Shown: in pieces, positions 26,301 to 40,200 of the stretch
How the letters are laid out: each line of letters begins with the position of its first letter
Position numbering within the stretch: the first letter of the stretch is position 1
Notes under the pieces: model-generated
Told to the model about the DNA's origin: nothing
The model's input: the letters and a program-made list of their open reading frames with translations, nothing else
Database searches by the model: none
Translations under genes and position numbers: made by a program
Source: Bugulina stolonifera
Taxonomy: Eukaryota > Bryozoa > Gymnolaemata > Cheilostomatida > Bugulidae
Length of the DNA stretch: 64,000 nt
Direction: 5' to 3'
Assembly: GCA_935421135.1 (NCBI GenBank)
Contig: OW285192.1
Span: 12,975,501-13,039,500 of the forward strand

Positions 26301-27149
26301 AGGTACAACATACTGACATGTACAGGCAGCAGGTTGGGCTGACCTAACTCAGCTTGTGCTTATACTATTACTATTTTCTACTCCTACTATTTTGCAGCAC
26401 CAAAGCTACTATTGACAGTGCTGCTATATACACGTGTATATATGACAGTACGTTCTTTGAGAACTCAAAACAAAGCTAAGTCAAAATAAACACACAGAAA
26501 GTATCTCCTAGTTTTGGGTAGAATTATGAAGTTGTCCTCTCCTATTGAAGAGAGAACAACTTCATATATTTCACGTAGTCTGGAGAAGACCATGTAAAGA
26601 GAGAGAGAATAACTCCTCAATATTGGGAGCAGTTTAGCTAATATTAATTTCAAATACCTCAAACCAGGATTTTACTAGTTGATTCTGCTACTATATCCTT
26701 TCGTTTGATATCAGTTTCATCTAAATGGTTTGAATCCAGTACCTACATGTAGCTTAGGGTTATGGTGAGTATCTCAAATATGCTGGGTATGAGGACCAAG
26801 TTTTTGTGCTGTGCAGGAGGTGTAAAGTTTTTAGAGTAATTCTTTGTCTCTTTTAGCACAACACATGACTTTGGCTGAATTAGAGCCCTGGTTACACTAT
26901 TCAAAACCAGAACCTCTCCCAAACTAACTCTTTTTACTACATGCATATATATGTTGTAAAAATTAACATAATTATGTTTGAGACTCACGAGCGAAGAGGG
27001 TGACTGATGGCGAGGTCTCCTGTCTCACACAGCCGAGAGCTGTTGTACCACAATGAGTTCTCACATAGACATAATCCTCTAATACATATGGCTGCACCAC
27101 TACTGATAGGACACGGAAGATTGGCGCATATGTTGGACACTACCGCCAT
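23316..27149 (-). CDS. Single-pass membrane protein with Cys-rich ectodomain (partial model)
   Basis: Four exons are supported: 26989-27149, 26085-26190, 24346-24572 and 23316-23942. The first two encode Cys-rich, EGF-like sequence (CIRGLCLCENSLWY; ELCVTGRCIVSC) and join in phase. The third has CMCNYG, then a hydrophobic span (VYAAIVGGVIFGSALVLVIV) followed by basic residues, indicating a type I membrane protein. The last exon is a 209-codon Ser/Pro-rich cytoplasmic tail ending at 23316. Exon 26085 ends in phase 0 whereas 24346-24572 needs phase 1, so at least one exon is missing; a CICIEN-like stretch near 25590 is a weak candidate and does not fix the phase. The ATG at 27149 has an upstream in-frame stop but no clear signal peptide, and a splice acceptor (GGTAG/TGTCC) lies just inside it, so the true 5' exon may be elsewhere. 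Function unknown; adhesion or receptor-like by architecture. Confidence 0.62.
26527..26566. repeat. small hairpin with GTTGTCCTCTCC motif
   Basis: An inverted repeat (ATGAAGTTGT...ACAACTTCAT) surrounds CCTCTCC. It shares its core with the perfect hairpin at 43688-43789 and with many scattered single copies in the window. Confidence 0.7.
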
Positions 27150-28275
27150 AATGAATTAATCACACAATCCTCGCATGTCCATCTTAGGACAAATAAAGAG
27201 GAATACTCCGCAGCCCATTCATCACTTTCAGCTGTGAGAGATTCAATAGTTCCCAGAGTTTAATTATGCAGCTCAATACTATTGTTGACATTATATTGTT
27301 TCACATTTTTTGAATTATTTAAGTACATGTACATAATTTATTGTGTATAACTATACATCACTGCTAGTGATTAGTGTAGTATTCTAGCAAAGAACAGCAC
27401 TCTGTACACACAGCATTACCGAGCCTTTTCTCAAAAGACCCTACAGTTTACTCCAGCAATTACAAGGCATAAATGTGGCTGCATAAAAACTACATCATTA
27501 TCAAGAGTAATGATAGCCTATGAACATATATATATACTCACCCTTTTACAGGGGTTGAACCTCATTCTTCACCATGCTCATCATAGCAGTGTGTTGGAGC
27601 TCAGGGCAATACCATGCCAGTTATGAGCTTGGATGTGGTGTGACGGTTCAAACCAACGACACCATGCCACCAATTCATTGGAGCACAGGCTATGTAATTA
27701 CCGACTAAACTTGCAATCTAATACTATTGACTCAGGCGCAGGTCAGTGTAGATTCTCTACTACATTGAATACTGGTGTGGTTCAAGTTGAAATACGTTAT
27801 CTTATTATTCCACTTTGTCAATTTCTCTCAAACATTTTGTTGATAAAAGATGTTGAAACTTCTACCTTGTTAGGTGTAGTGAAGACTTATTAGATTTCCA
27901 CGCCTAAGATATTTTTGATCTTGGGCACTTGGGGGTGGAGTCCAATCTGTACCCTAACAATCAGCTTCGGTCTACAACAGCTCCCTGATTGACAAGTATG
28001 GCCTACTACGTCATTCGGTTATTGAGTAACTGCTATCGGCTTACAATTCAATTCAATAAAGTGAAAGGAAAGCTCACTATGCCTCAGCACACAATAAAAC
28101 AAACTTCATGTACGCCCAACATACAAGGCTGCTGATTGGCTAATATTTCAATGCATAAAATGATATGTACATATATTCTAGTGAACCTTTGTCACACATT
28201 TTCTGCTCAAAGCTGCCAAATACAGGCTAGGTAACACACCAACTAGTACCAATACAGTGTAATACTGCATTCACA
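27150..28275. other. divergent intergenic region
   Basis: Separates the 5' end of the membrane-protein gene (minus) from the first exon of the sulfotransferase (plus). A 45-codon plus-strand frame at 27573 starts with a short hydrophobic stretch, but I could not link it to splice sites. Nothing else recognised. Confidence 0.45.
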
Positions 28276-31200
28276 ATGAATAAATGGTCTGTAAGAGTAC
28301 TAACATTAGTCCTCCTTGTGTTGATTTTATACATAATGAAGCTACATGTGTATATAAGCTACATAACTATGAAGAAGTCGGTAGCCCCACTAGTAGTCAA
28401 AATGGAGGAGCCTAAAAGAATAAGCTCACAAACCATCTTACGGGTAAGGAGTAACTACACCTACATACATTGTTATGTTGTGCTTCTACTTCCTTAGTGA
28501 TATCAGGAGAGCTAATGCTATTAATAGTTGTGTGTCGACTGGTGGTACACTTGACTTACTGACCTATTATATGTGCTACAAGCAGGTGGAGTGGGGGAGG
28601 GGTGAGGCCTCATGCTTCAGGCTTGCCTCACCCTGTAGTTACATGTACATGTATTATTGGGCGTATTGTAACTGCATTATGATGAATCTAGGTCATGTGA
28701 CTATATTCATCGAGTTCTGAGGTGTCATGGTTGCAAAGCAATATCTACACCAAAGAGAGTAAAAGGAAAGAGGGATCACTCAATGATAATACCCTGTCCC
28801 ACCAAATATGCCCAATTGGGCGGTCCCGACGTTCCGCGATGCGCTTTCCTGCCATCAACCTACTGGTAATTTGGATAGCTGTTCGACTTAAATCGCAACT
28901 TAACGATTATTATATTTGCGATCCTACATTAAATTTTCGTTAACATAAATAGATGGTCTATACGTCGTAAAGAAGCGCTTCTTATTGGTCTGCGGAACGC
29001 CAATAGCCATAATGGATTTGTACACAAGGTGGCACAACTCCTTACTTAATCCGGACTGCGTTTGGAGGCGAGGAGTGACAGATTTTGGCCAGAGTGATCC
29101 CTCTTTCCTTTTACTCTCTTTGTCTACACCAAGGGCATTGTGAAACAGGGCCTTAAGTGCTAGCCTTAACTCAGGATCTAAAATTACCAAAGGCTGTAAA
29201 AACGCAGTTGTATAGAGCAGTAGAGCCAATAGCAAGGGTGGCCTGTATCCAAGTTGACTATGTAGACGAGGTGAAGCTAGTTTAACATCAGAGCTGAGTT
29301 CCTAGGACCTCTAGTTCCTTTCGGAACTAGAGGTCTAGGAGCTCTATCAGATAGGAAAATGTCTAGCTAAGAAACTAGAAAGAATGGATAGGGAGTAGAA
29401 TTGAATGTCACTTTGTTACCATCCGAACCATAACTGTCGCTGCATGTAGGCTACAGTGCACCTAATCGCTTCAGATTTATCTACTCTTGCAGTCGGAATA
29501 TCAGTGATATCATTTAAGACAAAAACCGTGCCAATTGTAGTGTTTGCAAATCAAAAAAGTCATTGCTAATCTCACACATTGACCAGTTACATATTGACCA
29601 ATCACACATTGGCCGGGTACATATTGACCAATCACACATTGGCCGGTTACATATTGTCCAATCACACATTGGCCGCTAGTGAGTAAAGATCTATGGATGC
29701 TTACAGCCTTACACGACAATTAAATCCTGTTATTGGCTAAAGCAGACTGCGCAAACACAAATATTTCTCCCAAACCTCCTGTTGCTATAAATCAAACCTA
29801 ATTCATGTATTCATCATTTATTTTTCTTATTTTAAGAAAAATTGGTGAAAGTTATCCATGTTAGATCTTTTATTTATTAGCTAGCTACCTGTTTAGTAGT
29901 CAAACTGGAGTTTGAACTAGACACAGTGCTATGTCCCTTACCCTCAGGAATTTACAGTTGAGTGGATATGAATGAAACAAAATGTCAAGGATTTTATGAT
30001 GCCTTGTTTCTGAGATCCATACTTCCTATTGTTAGAAAAGTTTAGTTCATTGTTCAGCCAGTGTTCTCTGCTTTCTAACAAGTGCAAGTACATGTTATTA
30101 TGCTCATGAATGAAAGGTGGGAACTCTGTCAGCAGGCTTGCTGGCCTTACTATATGAGTAGTATAGTCAGTGCACTTCTAGACAGACACGCACTCATTGA
30201 CCCCTGTTTTCAACCAATCACAAGCCGGTATTTCCGATTTCAACCAATCACAGAAGAGCACAAAAATTTTGCACACGACCTTGCCAAGGTCACCCCAAAA
30301 TCCCCCCTTCTGATTGGTCGAAAAAACATTTGCACACTTGACCCCGAACCCGGCCACGACCCCTTCCCTCCCTCCTTCCCGCCCTCCTCCCCCTCCCCCA
30401 CCTCCCACTCCTCCCCCACTCCCCGCCACCGCCCTCGTCCCGTCCGCGCCACCGCCGCCACCACCACCGCCGCCGCCGCCATCACCGTCATCACCGCCAC
30501 CCCTCCTCCGCCGCCGCCCACCCTCCCCCCCCCCCCCCGCAACCCCCACTCACCCGAACGACCGATCAATTGAGGCGGTCAAGCCGCATCCGCCCACGTT
30601 GCGTGCGGCGCCGACCGTACACGTGGAGGCGACGCCGGTGCCCCATATCCACCGGGCTAAGCGACTAGGCAGCGGCCCGCCGCCCATTCCGAGTTCCACT
30701 GGGATGGGACTATAAAAGATAAGTTTGACTGATGATAGTATTAATACAAAGAAGACTTAGTCATAGCAAACATGTCTTTTCTCACCAAAGGAGCGGCGGG
30801 GAGATATGTACTTTTAAAGGAAGTCCTCCCGAAGTCTGTATGGGATTATATGATCAAAAGTAATATCGAAGAAACGAATAGTCCATGGATGTGGTATTGG
30901 GTTGACAGACTCGCTCATAATTCCTTAGTGGTAGAGCTTGCCATCTATTTTAGAACACTTTCACTCTCTATGAATATCCCTTTTAAGATAGGAGAGGAAA
31001 AGTTGAGGAAAATGGCACTTTGTTATGAAGACTTAACAGGAGCTAGGTCAAGATTTTCATCTATGGTAGAAACAAAAAACGCATCCGTTTCTTCTCCCTT
31101 ACTCCTTCTTAGGAATGCGGAGTTGTCAACCTGGTGTAGAGTGGAGGTTGAGAAGATTATTGAAGATAGAAACTGGGATGAAACTGGTGTGGGAGCGGAG

Positions 31201-34200
31201 GCCACTTTTAACACTCACTTCTTACTATATCTGGATAATGAACCTGGTGGGGAAGGTTCAAAGAATGAACTCTATCATAGAGTATTGAACATATTAAAGG
31301 ATGGGGCAAGAAGATGTCGTTTTGAGGATGGGAAGGAGAAATCGCGAGCGAAGAGGAGTTACAATGAAGAAAGCATCCCTGGTTTAATTCTTAGTAGAGG
31401 TAATACGCTATATGCAGGGCGATTGTTTGGAGAACTAGATCCATCCAAAAATGGGTTAGAGGTGATAAGAAGCCCTTCACCAGGAGATGCTAGATTAGAG
31501 GTGAGAGAGACTTCTACAGGAGAGACTAACCAGGTTATGATAGAAGAGGTTGAAATGTGTGACATTGGAGAACTAGATTCATCCAAAAACGGGTTAGAGG
31601 AGATAAGAAGCCCTTCACCAGGAGAAGCTAGGGTGGAAGTGAGAGAGACTTCTACAGGAGAGAATAAGCAGATTATGATAGAAGAGCAAACTCATGTAGA
31701 AACTAAAGAAGAGGTTGAAATGTGTGACAAAAGGGAACAAGAGATTAGAAAGATAGAACAAGAATTGGCACTAAAGAAAGTAGAATTGGCAGGAGCACTG
31801 GGGTGGAAAGAAGCACTAGAGATGCAACAGAGAATTGATGCAAGAAAAGAGAGAAGAACAAATCGCATTGCCTTCTTAGAAAAAAAGTTAACAGAGGAAA
31901 GAATGGAAAAAGAGAGGTTAATGATGGAAATCGAGCGTTTGCAAAAAGAAGAAGAAGAAGAAAAAATGGATAGTGTATCAATTATTGATCACATAATTCC
32001 CCACCTGGCTAACAAACTAGATGATAATGATGCAAAAGCAGAAGGGGAAGATAGTAAACTGCCACAGTGGGTTCCAACAGGAGAAAGTAATGATGAATAA
32101 AAGTGTATAGATTCCAATCGTTCTCTCAAACAAGGGCAAGATGTCAAAGCAAGAGGTAGTATGTAGAAATGAGAATTATGAAGATGTGGCTGATGGTCTC
32201 TTAGATGAAGTAGTAGCTATCTCTGCTGAAGAGGGAAGGGAGCAAATAGGAGAGAGAAGCAACAAAAGAAAGAAGTTCACATTCTACATAATCATAATAC
32301 TATTTATACTTTCTTGCTCATCTTTATCCCCATCAGTTTACACATATCTAAGTGATAGGGAACCACCCAATGGCAAAGACAAAGGAGTACTTAAGCAAGG
32401 ACACTTTTTAAAAACAAACACAACTCTATTAGCTACTCAACTGGATCAGCATGCGTCCACACCAAGAAATCGATCTTCGCTTGCAGAGTCCCTTCACAGC
32501 TCTAGTCTGTGGTCCAACAGGGAGTGGAAAAACGGAACTACTATTTAGTCTTATTAGGAGAGTTGATGAAATTGCTTCACCCACTCCTGTTGAAATCATT
32601 TACTGCTATGGAGTTTGGCAACGCCGCTTTGAGGATTACAAGGATAAAGTAAGGTTTCATTCAGGACTCATTGATGTAGAAATGGATATAGAGCGTGATG
32701 GGAAGAATCGCTGGCTCATCATTGATGACTTGATGGGTGAAGTCGGGGGGAAAGAGACTACTAATGCAATCTTTACAAAGTTCAGTCACCACCTGAACAT
32801 AAGCGTCTTTTTCTTACTACAGAACCTTTTCCCGAAAGATAATAGAACAGTGTCAATAAACTCGCAGTACTTTTTCTTGTTCAAGAACCCCAGAGACGGA
32901 ATGTCTGTTACCAATCTTGCAAAGCAGGCTTTTCCTCAGAGTACAAGAGCTGTTCAAGAAGCTTTTAGTGATGCTACACGTAAGCCACACTCTTTTCTAT
33001 TCTTGAATCTTCGCCAGGAAATCCCGGAGTGGGCTAGACTGATCGGTAATTTTGCTTCTGAGCACTCTCCCATGACTGTATATATCCCGAATACCCTGGA
33101 ATATAAGTAGCATTCACATCTCTACTCTCTCCATAAACTGTCTTGGACTCGAAGAGAGCGCATCCATCATCAAGCATGAGATACATTAATTCACCCGAGT
33201 ATTCTCCAAGGTTGAGGAGGAATGCCTTGAGTATATATGCACTGACGAAAGCATCTGCAACCATCAGAGATTCAACCATTGCTGAGGCTAACAAAGACCT
33301 TATACTCGCTCTTGTTGAGTGTGCTAGAAATGTATTATTAGGTAATGTTCATCTAACTACCGCTCAGTTGAACTCTCTACGTCGACATAGAAGGGCCATT
33401 GAGGATCTCACCAACTCTCGTACTAGTGTGAGGCAGAAAAAGTTAATCCTACAACGTGGCGGATTTTTAGGTCTTCTTTTGAAGCCATTGGCAAGTTTAC
33501 TCGGAGGTGTGCTTGGCGGATTAGGCGGTGGACGAAGGTGAAATGAGTCTCAAGTTTTCTAAAAAGTATCTTCTTATGGATAAACATACATATGAATCAA
33601 TGAATAGTAGAAACAACAAAAAAGAAGGAGAGCATCTACCCTCACTCTCTACAAATGGGGATCTACTCCTGGCAGAAAAAAGCAGAAAAGATGTAATATC
33701 TAACCTCAAAAACTCTGATACAGACATCTACTCTCAGCTAGAGCAACATGCTCATAAAATGAATAAGTTCCTAAAAGAGTTGGAGAGATCACGCCATCCG
33801 CAGCAGGAGTTGTATAATACATTAGAGGGAATTAACACTAGGTTTAATGAAATGCATACATGGAGACAAAGAGAAGAAGAAGCACAAGAGCGAGGGCGAG
33901 AGAAAAAAAGAGATGATGAAAAGAGGCGAAGTGGCTCAAGGTCACCACTACCACACCCATATAGGAGAGAAACAAAACCAGAGAGGTCAGAAGCTGGCGC
34001 ACGTTGGAGTGGGAAGGGTGATAATAGAAGTCCTATCAAAACTAGGTCTAGGCGAAAGCTTCCTAAAACCCCTCTTGCAAGCGATAGTAAAACAGAAAGA
34101 TGGATGATATAGATGAAGGTCTACGTGATATTTACTTCTCCCCTCCTTAAAGTGATCATGCACCCTAGGCTTATCATATATCGTTGCGCTCCATTTTTCA

Positions 34201-37200
34201 AGGCGAATCAACTGATTTTTAAGAGTTATCTTTTCAATGGAGCCATTTATCACTAGATTTAATAGTAAAATGGCTCTGTAATTCAGAGTTATCTTCCACA
34301 AAAATTGTTTTTTGGCTGTGCATGTAAAGTTGTCATCTCTCTACTTTTGTTTAAAAATAAGTTGTACTAAGAACACAAACCACAAGAATGCAATAATATG
34401 ACCAATGTCATAAGGCTGCTCTGCCCTGACCACAATGATAACAAGAGCTGGTATACTGAGTGGATTGCAAATTATTCTACACTCAACAGCCTAGCAGCCA
34501 CCTACATGTACATGGATTGGTCCATTTTCTATATTGCAACAAAAGCAAGTTAGTGGCTAGGCTACTGTTCTGATCACTTAGGATGTGTCATGCATTATTG
34601 AAAATAAGAATTTCTACTGAAGTAGTCCTCACTAGGCCCTCTATAGGTAGCCTCCTCCCAACCACACTGGCTAATCAATGAGCCACTACGCATATCACTG
34701 CCAGCCCAAGAAGGGATCTGGTGAAGACATCTGCCATTAGCACATGCGTGTATAACTGAATGGGTGTGTTATGCAATGTACATGTTATGTGCATTACTTA
34801 TTATAGTTACTATAGTTATTTATAATAAATTACATATATCAGCTTTACAGATGTATAAAAATCATAATGTTGTATACATGTACATACATGTGCATCTTAC
34901 TTATGGGTACAGACATGAGCTATACACTCATGTAGTGCATGTATAATACATTTTTATGTGTATACATGTAGTACATGATTTTTATAATACATGTACATGA
35001 ACATACTGTAATAGTTTTGTAATATGATTCATAAATAGCATTATACATGTTATGTACAGATACTGTCAGATAGAACATGTAGTGTGCAGCCTTATACATG
35101 ATATACATGTACATGAACGCAAATTACAGAATATTTAAATTGTATTTAAAATATTATTAATATATGCTATAGATAAGCAATTATACCTTTGTACATTGCA
35201 ACCAATATTAGCTCACAAGAACATGTGCATCCCTCTGTTGTTTTGCTCATACAACATTGAGTGTCTATATTACTAAATTGTTGTTTTTGACAGGGTACAT
35301 TCACAATCTCTGGTTTGGGGGCAAATATGTACACAAAAATTTTTATCACCGATAACTCACTACATGTACATTACATGTATTATGAGCCCACTGGATGGAA
35401 GAAGAACAAGATCATCACTGACCACTAAACCATTTTGTTGGTGCTTGTTTATAAGTTGGACACCATTGAATAAACATTAGAAGTATTGTTATTTTATGTG
35501 ATGACCAAATCTGCTATTGCTGCAGGTACACTATAGGTTAGCTAGCTAGTCTGTATGCTATGCCTGTAGCCACAGAGAATGTTACATGTATAAGAAAGAA
35601 CTCAGATTGTATTTCTTCTATCGTGACTGTATTAGTGAACATGTGCCATCATCATGCTCCGTTCCTAAAACATAGGCAGAGGAAGAAAGTGTTTCCTAGG
35701 ATCATATGTTGTGGTGTAACACCTGAATTTTTCACTTCTGCAATAGTATTCAAACTTACCAGTAGTACTATTTATGTCATTATAAATTATAATATGCCAA
35801 ATGAAAATGAAAAACTGCCCTTTTATTTGTAGGCCTATGCAATCTAAATAACAAATGCTATGCTCTACTATCAGGACAATTTTTCCAACTGCTATTTGGT
35901 TTATGGAGTGCAACTTTTGTAGAGACTGGCTTCCTGATATACATAAATAGAGTGTTTTTTCACTAGCCCATGTGTGTTTCTACTAAACATCCTGATGGCT
36001 GCATGCCATTTGTTTCATATTCATTACCTGCATAGGTGTTGGCAAATGCCCCTTCTATATTGTGAAGGGATAATTTATGTGCTGCCACACTGAAATGAAT
36101 GCTAATAATTGTTATTTACTTGAATCATCTGTAACCAGCATAGTCACAGGAAGATTTGGCTTGAATCACTCAATACTTGTGGCAATGTTATTTTGTTATT
36201 GATCACATTTTATTCTCATTAGTGGTTGACCTTGTGGTCAAAAGTCAACAACCCATCAAGTGCAAAGTAATGGTGGATTTCAGTTGTGAAATATTGGGAG
36301 TTATCTGACACCAAAATGCACGAGAGGACAACATGCAATAGTCCTCCAAATAGTCCTCAGCTTCTGCTTCTATGCTTCTTTATCACTAAATTGGCCTAAA
36401 AAACACTCAAAATAACTGCCTGGGGCTCGATGTTTCCTTTAAAACGATATAAAACACCCCTAGGCTGCATGATCACTTTAACCACCATCTTTTGGAGGAA
36501 AGAGAAAGTTAGTTTTAGCTTCTCCTCCTGGTATTAATGAGAATGATGTTGAGAAGTGGTTGAGAAGTCAAGACGCATACACTCTTCATCGCCCGATTAG
36601 AATGAAGTTTACAAGGAGAAAAACGTTTGTGAGTGGGATTGGTGAACAACTCCAGGCAGATCTCGTGGATGTGCGTGCGCACAAGGACTCAAATGATGGA
36701 GTAACATTTTTGCTCACCTGCATAGATGCCTTCTCACGGAAAGCATGGGTCTTTCCTCTTCATTCCAAGTCTGGTCTGGAAGTGTCCAATGCACTCATCT
36801 CTCTATTCGAAAATGAAAGCTTTAGACAAATACAAACTGATAAAGGTAAGGAGTTCCTAAACAGAAGGGTGAGTGAAGTGCTAAAGAAGTACGGAGTTAG
36901 CCATTTCACCTCTGAGAATGAGATCATCAAGGCTGCTCTTGTTGAACGCTTTAATAGAACATTGAGAGGGAAAATTCATCGTCTACTCACTTATAGAGGG
37001 GATGGACGCTACTTAGAAGATGTAGAAGACCTAGTCCAAGGATATAACAACAGTTTTAATAGGTCAATTGGAATGAAACCTATTGAGGTTGATTACGATA
37101 ATCAAGAAGAGGTTTGGGTTCGGTTAAATGAGTTCTCACCTAAACGATGGTTAAAGAAAACAAGAGTAAAATACTCACCAGGTGATCATGTTCGGATTTC

Positions 37201-40200
37201 GATGGCTCGTAGTAGCTTTGAGCGAGGGTTCACACCAAACTGGTCAACCGAGATATTCACCATAAAAGCAGTCAAGGCACATACCTCACCTCCTGTCTAT
37301 ACACTGGAAGACCTAAACAAAGAAGGAGTAGATGGAACATTCTATGCACAAGAATTGCAACATGTTAACCTACCTGAAATCTTTAGAGTTGAGAAAGTCA
37401 TACGTAAACGGAGAAGGAGAGGAAAAGAAGAGAGTTTCGTGAAATGGAGTGGTTATCCCTCTTCATTTAATAGTTGGATAGATTCTAGTCAGTTTGTGTA
37501 AGATCAAAGGTAGTATAAATTCGATATGTAAGTTCAGTTTTGCTCACTCTCAAAGATGGCCTTCAATGTCACACTTACCTCAAATGTACGCATCGGTGGG
37601 AGTGACACAAACACCAATGCTCACTTCATTACGAAGCTAGCCAAGACATTGAAGCTTCACTCATCACAGTGGGAGGTTGGGTTACTTGACATTCAGTACC
37701 CTGCATCCTGGAGAAATGTGGAAGATGGCTATGTAGTGGTTACGAATACAAAAGATGGAGTCAAACGAAAATGTGAAATCAGGAGTGGAAGGTATGCTTC
37801 CATGGGTGAACTTTTGAGTGAGATCAATAGAATACTAATAAACTACGACTTAGAAAAAGTAGTGAGCTTTTACTATGATAGTCTACGGAATGAAACCTTC
37901 CTCATTTTGAGAGAACAGGAACACTCTGTCATGATGTCACGTGATGTTGCGTGGGTGTTGGGATTCGAACCTGATGTAGAATATGCTGCGGAAATCAACA
38001 GGAGTCAAAACCCTCCAGACATCAATGCTGGTTTCACATCCCTCTATGTCTACTCCTCCGTCGTCTCACCAAGACATGTTGGAGATAGTCTAGTCCCCCT
38101 ACTTCGCACAGTTCCTATAACAGAGAGTGAAAGAAATAGCACCGTTTTCTTTGAGTTTTCGAATGTTCAATACTCTCCAGTGTCTAATACAAGCACAGAC
38201 CTCATCGAGGTAGATATAAGACGTGATGATGGAGAAAGGGTCTCATTTCGCAGTGGAAAGGTTGTGCTGACGGTTCGTTTCAGACCGCGTGGAGAGAAAT
38301 AACATGGCCCCTCGCATAGTTCCATATTTTCCTGATGAGTCAGGTGAGATGTATGAAGACTATTATGCAAACCAGGTGGGAGAGAGAATGAGTGTGTACA
38401 GGGGAAAACCTATTATGACGGGTAATGGGAACGGCTCACTCTTTTCTGGACTGGCCCGAGGGGTCCTTCCCATGCTAAAGAATGGTGCCAAAACTATTGG
38501 GAAAAAGCTATTGACTACTGGAGCTTCGGTTCTGGGAGATGTAATCAAGGGAGAGAACTTCAAATCCTCTGCAGCAAAACGTTTTCGTGAAGCTGGTGGG
38601 GATCTTCTAGGTGATGTAGAAGATGAATTACGTGAACCACCTGCCAAACGTGCACGAGTTAGTCAAAAGTCTACAAAGAAAAAGCGTAAAGGAAGAAAAA
38701 CAGTTTTTGACTAAATGAAAGATAAATATATAATCCACAACTAGACTCACCACTCCCCACTCTTAGACAAGCGACTGTAGGAGCAAGTACTAGATGGAAC
38801 AACTCTCACACTATCGAACATGTCCGTCACACATCGAGCCATCTCTCTCTCCAAGGTTTCTGAAGACTCTCCAGACACGGTTGACTCCAGTTTTGACTTA
38901 TTTGCCACTCCGCCAACTCATACTAGCGTGCTCAGAGGTGAGTGGGTACCTTTGGCTCCTGTTACGGACTCCCCTGATGGCACTATTGAATTTAACATCC
39001 CGCCCGCAGACGAACTCTACACAGATCTATCAAGGTCTTACTTACACACCACAGTAAAGGTGAGCAAGGCTGATGGAAGCGTACTACCTGCGGAAGAACA
39101 ACTAAAGGTTGTTCCAGGGGACAATTTTATGCACAGTCTCTTTTCTTCTGCCACTGTTCAACTGGCTGGGCAAGATGTTGAGTATGAACCAAACTATGGA
39201 CATAGAGCTTATGTCGAGAATCTCCTAAACTATGGTAAAGATGCTAAGAGCACATATATGAAAGTTGGGAGTGGGTGGATGGAGGATGAAGGAACTGGAG
39301 AAGACTATGATGGTATACCTCCCGAAGTGGTTGAAAAAAGAAAGAAACTTATAGCCACCAGTAAAGAGATGAGCTTCTATGGGAGACCTAGGTTGAGTAT
39401 GTTTTCTCAAGGAAGACTTATTCCACCAGGAGTTCGCTCTCGCCTTACTCTACAACGTGCTATTCCACAAATGGCCCTCTTAGCAGAAACAGACAACCCT
39501 GCAGGAGGGGCGAAGATTTCTATAACTAAGACAGAATTGTGGATTCAACGTGTACAAGCCAATCCGGCCTTACAAAAAGCACAAATGGATGTTTGGGTTG
39601 TGCAACAAGAGTCTATAAAACTACCAATTGACCGAATAAAAACTCATTTCCATGTCATCCCTGCTGGACACCAGTCAGTGAGAGTAAACTTTGATCAAGC
39701 GGGACAGAAGCCAAACAGAGTCTTTGTCGGACTAGTCAACCATACTGCAAAGAGTGGAACGTATAAGCAAAATCCCTTCAAATTTGGACATAACAATCTA
39801 AGTTCATTAGAACTACTAATTGATGGAACACCGGTGACCCGAAGATATGAACCAAATTTTGCAAGTGGAAAGTTTGCTCGTGAATTCATGAATTTGTTCA
39901 CTGTCACAAATACATCCGATGCTGACACAGGGAATGAGATCTCCCCTAGCAAATACAAGTCCTGCGCTGCTCTCTACGCCTTTGACATTTCAGGAGATTT
40001 GTGTGATGACAACTTTCACTTGTTATCAAATGGGAGTCTATCTATTAATCTAGCATTTGCTAATCAAACTCAAAATACACTTGGACTGTTTGTATACGAA
40101 GAAAAAGATGACATTATCTACTTGAATGCAAATCACGAAGTATCTATGGTAGCCGGGATGATGTAAAAAGAATGGATACATTCTCAATCTCGAATATTCT

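Noticed and set aside
27573..27707. Plus-strand 45-codon frame with a short hydrophobic start as a gene
   Set aside because: No supporting splice partner or domain; left unannotated as a CDS.
30178..30715. Pro-rich and Gly-rich frames in the left Polinton TIR (and their mirror in the right TIR)
   Set aside because: They arise from GC-rich triplet repeats shared by both TIRs and lie upstream of the TATA box.
34764..35913. Possible host genes inside the nested element
   Set aside because: All frames are short, AT-rich and TACATGTA-driven, without splice-supported exons.
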